From NCBI GenBank assembly GCA_041687755.1, contig JBDNJM010000058.1, forward strand, positions 121,324-185,323: a DNA stretch of 64,000 nt. The letters run 5' to 3'. Below, in pieces: positions 44,786 to 51,826 of the stretch; within the stretch, counting starts at the first letter, position 1; every line of letters starts with the position of its first letter. Made by a program: the position numbers and the translations under genes. The notes below the pieces were generated by a model. That model ran no database searches, was not told the origin of the DNA, and worked only from the letters and a program-made list of their open reading frames with translations. Source of the stretch: JBDNJM01 sp041687755 (GTDB lineage: Bacteria > Planctomycetota > UBA1135 > GCA-002686595).

Positions 44786-44904
44786 CCCGGATAATTCACC
44801 AGCCAGCATCGAGTTCACCCCCAGCTTCGCCCCTGGACGCACTTTGCGCGCGGATATGAAGCTGGAGGCAACCTCGACACAGCCTGGTGACCCATCCGGG
44901 CTAG
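44782..44904. repeat. 123-bp near-palindrome with CTAG ends (MITE-like)
   Basis: Outer arms CTAGCCCGGAT (44782-44792) and ATCCGGGCTAG (44894-44904) pair perfectly; after three mismatches TCACCAG (44796-44802) pairs with CTGGTGA (44884-44890). Further in, TCGAG pairs with CTCGA and CCAGCTTC with GAAGCTGG, then CGCA with TGCG. The whole stretch folds as one long imperfect hairpin. Each end carries CTAG, which could be a target duplication of a small non-autonomous element. Confidence 0.6.
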
Positions 44905-44963
44905 CGCTGGCGCGTCCGTCAGAAGGCGGGGGCAAACAACAGGGCCGCAGGGCGGAAGGGCCC

Positions 44964-45584
44964 TCAGGCAGTGGGCAGGGACAGCAACCAGTCCACCGCG
45001 GCGCCCAGGTCGGGGGCGGTGGGGGGTGCCGTTCCGATGGCGGCGAGCGCCACGCGCCACTCGGCCGCGCCCTTGCCGGTCGTGACCAGCACGGCGGGTA
45101 CGCCAGCCGCAGCCGCCGCCGCGAGGTCGCGCCAGGAATCGCCGACGCTGGCGCAGCCGCTGAGCGGGACACCCAGACGCCGCGCGCCCTCGATCAACAT
45201 GCCCGGAAGGGGCTTGCGGCAGTCGCACGCGCGCCGAAACTCCGGCTCGCCGACCTCCGGGTGGTGGGGGCAGTGCAGCCAATGCTCGACGACCGCGTCG
45301 GGGTCAGCCGCGATCAGACGCTGGCTGAGCTGCTCGTGGATGCGACTGAGCCCCGGCTCGCTCAGCATCCCGCGCGCGATAGCGCTTTGGTTCGTGACTA
45401 CGGCCACCCCGATGCCGGCCCGCCGCAGCCGCCCTACGGCCTCCGCCGCGCCGGAAATCAGCTCGAACGGCTCGCCCTCGCGCAGGTAGCCTGTCTCGGT
45501 AAGGACCGTTCCGTCGCGATCGAGCAGGACGGCCGCAGGGCGCTGGGTCGGGATGGCGCAGGGCGCCGGCAGTTCCGCGTTCAG
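44964..45584 (-). CDS. gmhB: HAD-type D,D-heptose 1,7-bisphosphate phosphatase-like protein
   Basis: About 206 residues if translation starts at a CTG at 45584 that overlaps the upstream TGA (CTGA); no ATG, GTG or TTG exists upstream of the catalytic motif in this frame. DRDGT (about 22-26) holds the two HAD Asp residues. VVTNQSAIARG, then the GmhB zinc loop CPHHPE and CDCRKP, and VGDSWRDLAAAAAAGV complete the enzyme. GmhB dephosphorylates heptose bisphosphate for LPS or S-layer glycan. A shorter GTG start at 45407 would remove the nucleophile, so it is rejected. The start is the least certain point. Confidence 0.8.
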   Translation of the reverse strand: MNAELPAPCAIPTQRPAAVLLDRDGTVLTETGYLREGEPFELISGAAEAVGRLRRAGIGVAVVTNQSAIARGMLSEPGLSRIHEQLSQRLIAADPDAVVEHWLHCPHHPEVGEPEFRRACDCRKPLPGMLIEGARRLGVPLSGCASVGDSWRDLAAAAAAGVPAVLVTTGKGAAEWRVALAAIGTAPPTAPDLGAAVDWLLSLPTA

Positions 45585-46075
45585 AGGGTGGCTCCGTCCG
45601 GGGCGGCCTCACGGGCGCCCCCGTCCTCGGTCCCTTCTTCCGGCTCGAGCTCAGGCTCGGGCTCGTCCAGCTGGAGGGCAATGTGGACCCGCCCCGGCGA
45701 CAGGGAGTCGTCGAAGCGGAAGGGGATCAGCATGTCCTCCCACGGCAAGAAGAACGGAAAAAGCAGGTTGGTCTCGCGGGTGTAGCCCTTGTCCCAACCG
45801 ATCGCGTAGCGGCGCAGGCCGGGCGCGAACAGGCGCGAGGCAGGCTCGTAACCGCTGAGCTTCACTTCGACGCGGTGCCAGTCTCTGCGGGTGAGCGCCA
45901 GGCGGGCGGGCGTCACGAAACCTGAGTCCTGGCCGTCAACGACGACCTGGGCGCCGGCGGGCCGGGTGCTGATCATGATGCCGGGCTGGGGCCGGTCGAG
46001 CATGCAGCCGCCCGCGAGGGGCGCTGCCAGCAGGGCGAGGACGAGCCGCGGCTGCGGTGAATGGCGGACGCTCAT
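45581..46075 (-). CDS. PEGA-domain lipoprotein
   Basis: 164 residues. Signal with lipobox AGGC and Cys24 (LVLALLAAPLAGGC). Residues about 32-75 match a PEGA repeat: ISTRPAGAQVVVDGQDSGFVTPARLAL and RVEVKLSGYEP. The next part (WDKGYTRETNLLFPFFLPWED) has aromatic residues, and the C-terminus from about 135 is rich in Glu, Pro and Asp. PEGA domains occur in envelope proteins and may bind peptidoglycan or carbohydrate; the function is not known. The gene overlaps gmhB by 4 bases and is divergent from the GT39-like gene across 176 bp. Confidence 0.8.
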   Translation of the reverse strand: MSVRHSPQPRLVLALLAAPLAGGCMLDRPQPGIMISTRPAGAQVVVDGQDSGFVTPARLALTRRDWHRVEVKLSGYEPASRLFAPGLRRYAIGWDKGYTRETNLLFPFFLPWEDMLIPFRFDDSLSPGRVHIALQLDEPEPELEPEEGTEDGGAREAAPDGATL

Positions 46076-46251
46076 GGGTCCAGCTTAGCTCGCGCGGTCC
46101 CGTCGCGAAGCCTTGGGCTGTGCCCAGCCCCCAGGAAGCGCCGCCCGCAGGACTCCGCCGGCCGGGCCCAAAGCCACTCTGTGGCCCAGGCTCGCGAACC
46201 GCAGCGTGCCGCCGGTTGATCGCAGGGGCCAGAACGACGATCCTCCCCCCT

Positions 46252-47715
46252 ATGGCGTCAGGCAGCTCCACATCAGGTCGGGATCCCGCAGTCGCCTGCT
46301 TAATCCTCGCTAGTCTGTCGCTGGCGCTGCTGCGTTTCTTCCGTCTTGGAGAATTCGGGCTGTGGTTCGACGAGGCCTTGACGCTCTCCGACGCCTTCTA
46401 CGGGGACGCGTTAAAGAACCCGCTCGGCTACCGACTGTTTGGCAGCTTCTACGGACTGCTAGAGCACCGTCCGACGGAGGCCCAGCTGCGCCTGCCGGCC
46501 GCCGTGTTCGGCGCGCTCTCGATTCCCCTGGCGGCCTTCGCCTTCAGACCGCTCGCCGGCAGCCGCGCCGCCTGGGCGGTCGCCCTCCTGTTGGCGGTCT
46601 CCAGCTGGCACCTGTACTGGTCTCAGACCGCGCGGTTCTACACTCTCAGCCTGTGCCTCTGCCTACTCGGGACAGGACTGTACCTGCGGGGGCTGCGGCG
46701 CGACTCCGCGCCCCTCGGCCTGCTGGGCATCGCGGTCGCCGGCCTCTCGGTGCTCGCCCATCCGACCTCGATGTTCGTGGTCCTGCCCGGGGTCGGACTC
46801 GCCGGGTTGATCTTCTGGCGCGGCCCGCGGGTCCTGCGCTGCGAACAGCTCTCGGCCCCGCGGCTCATGCAGCTGCTCCTCGCCCTGGGGCTCCTGGCCG
46901 GAGCGCTGGTCGCACCCCAGGTCGCAGGGCAGCTCGAACAGTGGCAGCTCGCCAAGGGCGGAGGGACGCCGGCGCACCTTGTCCTGACGGGCGGTTTCTA
47001 CTTCACGCCGCTGCTCCTGGCCGGAGCGCTGTACGGCATCGTGGATCTCGTGCGTCGTCGCCACCCGGCGCTGTTGTTCGCCGCCATCGTCGTGGTCACC
47101 GGCGGTTCTGCTGGACTGCTGGCGTCGGTGCTAAGCCGGATGACGGCTCAGTATCTGTTCGTCCTCTTGCCGTATGTGATGTTGCTGGCCGTCGCACCTC
47201 TAGTCGACGCGCGCGACCTGCAGCTGGGAGGCGCGTCCGACGCGCGCGCCAAGGTTCTGCCGCCCACCGACCGGCTGTTGGCCTGGGGCTTCCTCGCGCT
47301 GATGGCGCTGCCAGCGTTCACCACGCTCGGGCTGTACTTCACCAAGCGCAAGGGGGAACGTCCGCCCTGGCGTGAGGCTTACACCACGGTCCACGACCAG
47401 CAGCGCCCCGGCGACCTTGTGCTCGGCATGGCTCCCGCGGTGGGGGAGTACTACCTCGACCCGTTTGCGGTCGATCTGCGCAAACCCGATCGGGTCGTCT
47501 TCCTGGACTCGTGGCGTCACGAGGAGCCGCGCATCTGGGATCGCACCGGCCGACGGACGTGGTACGTCGTCAACTTCGAGCGCCTGGCTGATTGGGACCA
47601 GGCGCAGCGCGACGAACTCCTGCGCAGCCTGCGCGAGGACGCCCGGCAGATCGCGCGCTTCCCGCTGTACGTCGAGTCCCGCGACCTCTCGGTGTACGTG
47701 TTCCTGAGGGAGTAG
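46252..47715 (+). CDS. GT39/ArnT-like membrane glycosyltransferase
   Basis: 487 residues from ATG 46252; the longer frame to 46057 covers intergenic DNA. About nine hydrophobic segments are spread to residue 365. LRFFRLGEFGLWFDEALTL near 20-38 has the acidic loop that carries the catalytic Asp/Glu in GT-C enzymes of the ArnT/PMT/GT39 kind, and RLPAAVFGALSIPLAAF and SWHLYWSQTARFYTLS are typical of that superfamily. The C-terminal about 120 residues (from WREAYTTVHDQQRPGD) are soluble and periplasmic. It would move a sugar from a polyprenyl carrier onto lipid, glycan or protein. Location beside the EPS genes fits, but acceptor and donor are unknown. Confidence 0.82.
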   Translation: MASGSSTSGRDPAVACLILASLSLALLRFFRLGEFGLWFDEALTLSDAFYGDALKNPLGYRLFGSFYGLLEHRPTEAQLRLPAAVFGALSIPLAAFAFRPLAGSRAAWAVALLLAVSSWHLYWSQTARFYTLSLCLCLLGTGLYLRGLRRDSAPLGLLGIAVAGLSVLAHPTSMFVVLPGVGLAGLIFWRGPRVLRCEQLSAPRLMQLLLALGLLAGALVAPQVAGQLEQWQLAKGGGTPAHLVLTGGFYFTPLLLAGALYGIVDLVRRRHPALLFAAIVVVTGGSAGLLASVLSRMTAQYLFVLLPYVMLLAVAPLVDARDLQLGGASDARAKVLPPTDRLLAWGFLALMALPAFTTLGLYFTKRKGERPPWREAYTTVHDQQRPGDLVLGMAPAVGEYYLDPFAVDLRKPDRVVFLDSWRHEEPRIWDRTGRRTWYVVNFERLADWDQAQRDELLRSLREDARQIARFPLYVESRDLSVYVFLRE

Positions 47716-47763
47716 CACGACCCCGCGCGCTGGCTTCGCGTCCTACAGAGCGCCAAACGGAAA

Positions 47764-47797
47764 AGCGGACCGGAGCGCGCTTGCGCTCCGGTCCGCT
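47764..47797 (-). terminator. 15-bp stem terminator of efp
   Basis: AGCGGACCGGAGCGC (47764-47778) and its exact complement (47783-47797) with loop GCTT, 25 bases past the efp stop. On the minus strand the stem is followed by TTTCCGTTT. It may also stop plus-strand transcripts from the GT39-like gene. Confidence 0.65.
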
Positions 47798-47822
47798 GTG
47801 CGAATCCGACGCTGCTGTCGAG

Positions 47823-48386
47823 TCAGGCGCGGCCCTGGAACTCGCCGGTCTCGGTGTTGATCTTGACCTTCTCACCGGTGCTGATGTGCAGCGGAACCTT
47901 GATCTCCGCGCCCGTCTCTAGCACCGCGTTCTTCTTCACGTTGGTGGCCGTGTTGCCCTTCACCGCCGCCTCGGCCTCGGTAATCTCGAGCTCGACGATC
48001 TGGGGCAACACGACGCCGATCGGCGTGTCGTTGTGGTAGGTGACGTCAACGACGGTGTTCTCCTTGCAGAAGCGCATCATCTCGCCGACCAACTCGTTGG
48101 GCAGCGGCTTCTGCTCGTAGGTCTCCGAGTCCATGAACACGTAGTCGCCGTTCGACTCGCGGTACAGGTACTCGGCCTTGCGCTTCTCCAGGAACGCGAC
48201 CTCGAGCTGGTCGCTAGAACTCAGCCGCATCGAGTTCGATTGACCGTTGGTCAAATTTTTGGTCTTGATGTTGATGATCGCGCGCAGGTTGCCGGGCGTC
48301 TTGTGCTCGTAGTCGGTGATCAGCAACAGGTCGCCCTGGTGCTCGATGACTTGACCCTTGCGGATTTCGGTGGCTCGCGTGCCCAT
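47823..48386 (-). CDS. efp: Elongation factor P with Asn at the tip loop
   Basis: 187 residues from ATG 48386; 25 upstream codons are open but lie in the leader. The three EF-P domains are complete, with TDYEHKTPGNLRAIIN in domain I, SETYEQKPLP in II and KVPLHISTGEKVKINTETGEF at the C-terminus. The protein relieves ribosome stalling at polyproline. In the tip loop the canonical PGKG (Lys34 in E. coli, modified by EpmA, or Arg in other bacteria) is PGNL here, so residue 33 is Asn. This tip could not carry lysyl, rhamnosyl or 5-aminopentanol modification as known. The length and remaining motifs are normal. Confidence 0.93.
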   Translation of the reverse strand: MGTRATEIRKGQVIEHQGDLLLITDYEHKTPGNLRAIINIKTKNLTNGQSNSMRLSSSDQLEVAFLEKRKAEYLYRESNGDYVFMDSETYEQKPLPNELVGEMMRFCKENTVVDVTYHNDTPIGVVLPQIVELEITEAEAAVKGNTATNVKKNAVLETGAEIKVPLHISTGEKVKINTETGEFQGRA

Positions 48387-48432
48387 GATGGAAGCTGAGG
48401 GAGGAGGAAACGGCGTGGGGATCCGCGAGTGC

Positions 48433-48461
48433 GTTAGAGCACCCCGTCGAGGGATGACCAA
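48433..48461 (-). promoter_or_regulatory. Candidate sigma-70 promoter of efp
   Basis: On the minus strand TTGGTC (48461-48456) and TCTAAC (48438-48433) are separated by exactly 17 bases and lie 47 bases before the efp ATG. A 14-bp perfect palindrome CGAAGCGCGCTTCG (48468-48481) is just upstream of the -35, a possible operator. Confidence 0.45.
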
Positions 48462-48608
48462 GTTATCCGAAGCGCGCTTCGAGACCCAGGGCGGGCCGGA
48501 ACTGGTAGGCGTACGTACCCGGAAGACGGACTCTTCGGAGCCAGTGCTGCGAACCTGAGGAACGCCGTACCCGAGTCAGGCCCCGCTCGAACCCTGGCCG
48601 AAGAGGTC

Positions 48609-50399
48609 TCAGAAGTGCTTGCGCTGGCTCGAGGAGGGAATCGAGAGGGCCTTGCGGTACTTGGTGACCGTCCGCCGGGCGATCTTGATCCCGAAGCGCT
48701 TCTGGAGTTCGGCCGCGAGCTGGTCGTCAGAGAGCGGTGACTCGGAGTCCTCGGCTTCGACTAGCTCGGCGATGCGCTGCTGGATCGACACCTGGCTCTG
48801 GGCGGCGCCACTCTCGTCGGTCGTGCCGGACGTGAAGAAGTACTTGAGCGGGAAGATCCCGCGGGGCGTCTGGACGTGCTTGCCGGCCACGGCGCGGCTG
48901 ACGGTGGAGATGTGCACGCCGGTTTCGTCCGCCACTTCCTGCATGCGCAGGGGCACGAGGCCCTTCGGGCCCTTCTCCAGGAAGGCGTACTGATGCGTGA
49001 AGATCGCGCGCGCGATGCGCAGCATGGTGTTTCCGCGCTGCTCGACCGCATCGAGGAACCAGCGGGCAGACTCGAGCCGCCGGCGGGCCCATTTCTTCGG
49101 GTCCTCGTTTTCGCGCAGGCGCGCATAGTCCTCCGAGCGCGTGGGGACCGGCGCGTCCTCGGCGTCCGCGCTCTCCGGCGCGCCGAGGCCAGCGGCCTCC
49201 AGTGCCGCCGGGCCTTCGGCCGTCGGAGCGAGCACTTCAACGTCCGTCGCAACGGGTTGCGCCTGTGGCTCGACCGGGGAGGCCGCGGCGGCGGCCTGGC
49301 CGCTGGAGGCGGCGTGACGGGCGGCGTCGTCGAGCCCCTCGAGCAGCTCGCGGTAGTCGGGATTGACCTGGAGCCCCGGCGCGCGGCGGCGGCCTAGGCG
49401 GACCTCGAGGACCCCGTCGAGTTCCTCCAGCACGACGTCGGGGACGATCACGGAGGCCACGGCTTCGCCGTAGTCGCGCGCGGGAATCGGGTCCAGCTCC
49501 TTGAGCACGGCGATCGCCGCCTTGATCTCCTCGAGCGACTGGCCGTTGGCCTTTGCGATCCGCGGGAGCCGGTTCTTGACCAGATCGTCGAGGTGATGCT
49601 CAACCAGCTGCAGGACGAGGGGGCTGTCGATGCCGTGCGACTCCAGCTGCAGCAGAAGGCAGTCTTGTAGGTCCACGGCGCCGAGCGCGGGATGGGTCGC
49701 GCGCCGCACGAGATGCAGGACGTGCTCCAGCTCGCGAACGCCGACGGGTTCGATCGGCGGCACGGCGGACCCATCGGCAGCCCCCGCGGCGGACGCGGCC
49801 GAACGGGCCTCGGGGGCGCTCGCTGGAAGCTCCAGCCCCAGATCTTCGACAAACTCGGGGGTCGGGCGCGTGGCACGGTGGTGCACCTGCAGGCTCTGGG
49901 CCAGCTCCTCCAGGCTGTCGGGGAGGTAGCCGCGGTGGTCCAGGCTGAAGATCAGGAACTCCGCGATCTCGCGCTGGCGCGGATCGAGGTCGGCGAGGGC
50001 GATCTGCTCGATCAGCGCGGAGGCCAGGCTGCGCGGCCGATCGGGTGCGTTGCTCATGGCCTCGTGCTTGCGGTCGCTGGCCTCCTGGTCGATGCGGCGG
50101 GAGCCCGGCCCGTCTTCCGAGGCCCGCATGCGCTCGAAGTCGTCGGCGATGCTGTCGCGCAAGCTGGGCTCGGCCTCGACCTTCACGGCCTCTTCCTCGG
50201 TGGCGGGGGTGGCGTTGCGATCTGCGCCCTCCACCTGGCCTTCCACCCGCTCGAGGAACGGGTTCTCCAACAGCTCCTGTTCGACGCGTTCCTGAAGGTC
50301 CAGCCCGGAGAGCTGCAGGATCTGCATCGCCTGGATCATTTGCGGCGACTGGATCAGACGCTGCTCCATGCGATGGGAGTGGGAGAGACCTAATTTCAT
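48609..50399 (-). CDS. rpoN: RNA polymerase sigma-54 factor
   Basis: 596 residues, about 100 longer than usual. Region I is Gln-rich (QRLIQSPQMIQAMQILQLS) as required for activator response. The core-binding region follows, then the HTH part with TGVHISTVSRAVAGKHVQT and GIFPLKYFFT. The RpoN box ARRTVTKYRKAL lies near 575-586 and is canonical. The extra length comes mainly from an Ala/Pro/Glu-rich linker at about 350-425 (QAAAAASPVEPQAQPV). Sigma-54 needs AAA+ activators; two (39886-41373 and 51823-53202) lie close by. No typical rpoN neighbours (hpf, ptsN, lptB) are present. TATGAT at 50462-50457 on the minus strand is a candidate -10 box. Confidence 0.94.
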   Translation of the reverse strand: MKLGLSHSHRMEQRLIQSPQMIQAMQILQLSGLDLQERVEQELLENPFLERVEGQVEGADRNATPATEEEAVKVEAEPSLRDSIADDFERMRASEDGPGSRRIDQEASDRKHEAMSNAPDRPRSLASALIEQIALADLDPRQREIAEFLIFSLDHRGYLPDSLEELAQSLQVHHRATRPTPEFVEDLGLELPASAPEARSAASAAGAADGSAVPPIEPVGVRELEHVLHLVRRATHPALGAVDLQDCLLLQLESHGIDSPLVLQLVEHHLDDLVKNRLPRIAKANGQSLEEIKAAIAVLKELDPIPARDYGEAVASVIVPDVVLEELDGVLEVRLGRRRAPGLQVNPDYRELLEGLDDAARHAASSGQAAAAASPVEPQAQPVATDVEVLAPTAEGPAALEAAGLGAPESADAEDAPVPTRSEDYARLRENEDPKKWARRRLESARWFLDAVEQRGNTMLRIARAIFTHQYAFLEKGPKGLVPLRMQEVADETGVHISTVSRAVAGKHVQTPRGIFPLKYFFTSGTTDESGAAQSQVSIQQRIAELVEAEDSESPLSDDQLAAELQKRFGIKIARRTVTKYRKALSIPSSSQRKHF

Positions 50400-50724
50400 G
50401 GGGAGTCCGGGAGCCCCGGCGGGGGCAGCGAGGGCGCGCAGGGGCCGGGACTCATAATCATAGTCCGGGATAACGGCCCACGACGGCCCAGCCCCCGGGA
50501 GGAATCGGCGCGAGGACCTATTCGGTACCCTGGGAAGGCGAGCGGGGATACAGCGAGCGGGGTTGCCCCCCGCTGGAGCCGCGACGGGCGGGAGACTGGC
50601 GCGGAACGCGCTCCACTACACTAGATTTAAGCGCGACCGGTGCCGCCCGAGCGCACGAGCGACGGGAGCCACCGGCGCGCCCCACGAACGAGCAGACACT
50701 TCCGCTCCCTTTAGCAAGAGGCCG
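50400..50724. other. 325-bp divergent region between rpoN and a membrane-protein gene
   Basis: On the minus strand a TATGAT hexamer (50462-50457) 58 bases before rpoN looks like a -10 box, without a good -35. On plus, TACACT (50617-50622) may serve the gene at 50725. No sigma-54 type TGGC/TGC pair was found, and no coding sequence. Confidence 0.4.
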
Positions 50725-51255
50725 ATGAACCACGACGCACCGAACGCCAGTTCCGAAGATTCTTCCGTCCAGGGCGCGCCCGTGGACGGGGCTGGCATAC
50801 CGCGAGCCTGGCGTCGCATCAAGGCCGGACTGCTCGTCGAAGCGGGGCGCGCGGACCGCAAGGTGGCCGCCGCGTGGCAGAAGAAGGTGATCGCGGGGGA
50901 GTGGTCGGCGGACGCTGCCGCCGAGGAGTTGCTGGGGCAGGGCCCCTCTGTGCCGGACGAGGACGACGGGCTGGACCAGCGCAGCGCGCGGCTGATGCGC
51001 GACCTCGTGATGTCGCCCAAACTCAAGGGGGCGGCAGGCGCGGCCCGCTCGGCGCGGAAGGCCGGGCGCAACGTCTTCGCGTACATCGTGACCCAGCTGT
51101 TGGTGCTGACCGTGTTCGCGCTGATCCTCGCCGCAGGCCTGGTCACCGCCCGCTGGCGCGGCGTTGAGATCGACTCGCTGCTCGACAGGGTGGTCCAGCA
51201 CCTGCCGGAGGCTCCTACCGACAGTTCGGGGCCAGGAACCGATGCCGCCGATTGA
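50725..51255 (+). CDS. Small single-pass membrane protein of unknown function
   Basis: 176 residues from ATG 50725; an open extension to 50563 has a different, Arg-rich composition and was rejected. The first 130 residues are hydrophilic and helical (RRIKAGLLVEAGRADRKVAA, SARLMRDLVMSPKLKG). A single membrane helix VTQLLVLTVFALILAAGLV sits around 128-147, with a short acidic tail. No family was recognised. Its stop is directly followed by a degenerate GGDEF gene and then a sigma-54 response regulator, so it might supply a membrane signal to them; the layout is suggestive only. Confidence 0.6.
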   Translation: MNHDAPNASSEDSSVQGAPVDGAGIPRAWRRIKAGLLVEAGRADRKVAAAWQKKVIAGEWSADAAAEELLGQGPSVPDEDDGLDQRSARLMRDLVMSPKLKGAAGAARSARKAGRNVFAYIVTQLLVLTVFALILAAGLVTARWRGVEIDSLLDRVVQHLPEAPTDSSGPGTDAAD

Positions 51256-51256
51256 A

Positions 51257-51826
51257 ATGCGGTCCGCTGCGGCCGCCGGCGCTATGGTGAGCCGCTCGAC
51301 GCCCATGCAAGACCACGATCAGCACGACCGCCCCGGCGGCCTGTTCTCTCTGACCCAGATCCGTCACCTGATGCGGGTCGAGTTCGCGCGGGCCCAGCGG
51401 TATCGCTACCCGCTCGTCGCGCTCGCGGTGGGGGTGGACAACTTGCGCCGCATTCGGGAGACGGCCGGCTACGGATTCACGGAGCACGTCCTCGGCGAGC
51501 TCGCCCGTCAGCTGGAGACCCACACTCGGGTCTGCGACCATCTCGGAAGGCTTGTCGACGACAAGCTCGTGGCGGTCCTGCCCCACACCGATGAGCAGGG
51601 GGCCCGAACCCTGGCCGAGCGCCTCGTCGAGCAGGCGCGCGAGTTGCGCTTTGACGGCGCCAAGGGACCGGAACGCGTGACCGTCAGCGCTGGCCTGTGC
51701 TGCTTCCAGGCCGAGAACGCGCTGTTCTTTGACGCTTTGCTCGACGGCGCGCGGTCGGCCCTGGATGCGGCCGCGGCCGCCGGCGGGGACCGCGTGGCCG
51801 AGCTCGGCCCGGGAGGTTCCGCATGA
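51257..51826 (+). CDS. Degenerate GGDEF-domain protein
   Basis: 189 residues if started at ATG 51257, one base after the previous stop; starts at 51242 or 51305 are equally possible, and the domain begins only after the latter. LMRVEFARAQRYRYPLVALAV, then VDNLRRIRETAGYGFTEHVLGELARQL and RVCDHLGRLVDDKLVAVLPHT follow the order of a diguanylate cyclase. The signature is LVDDK rather than GG(D/E)EF, so cyclase activity is doubtful. The end has ERVTVSAGLCCF and an Ala-rich helix. It overlaps the next regulator gene by 4 bases (ATGA), suggesting a role in the same signal path. Confidence 0.65.
   Translation: MRSAAAAGAMVSRSTPMQDHDQHDRPGGLFSLTQIRHLMRVEFARAQRYRYPLVALAVGVDNLRRIRETAGYGFTEHVLGELARQLETHTRVCDHLGRLVDDKLVAVLPHTDEQGARTLAERLVEQARELRFDGAKGPERVTVSAGLCCFQAENALFFDALLDGARSALDAAAAAGGDRVAELGPGGSA

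Noticed and set aside
44782..44904. Integron attC-type site for the long palindrome
   Set aside because: The ends do not show the GTTRRRY/RYYYAAC core sites, and no integrase or cassette array is present.
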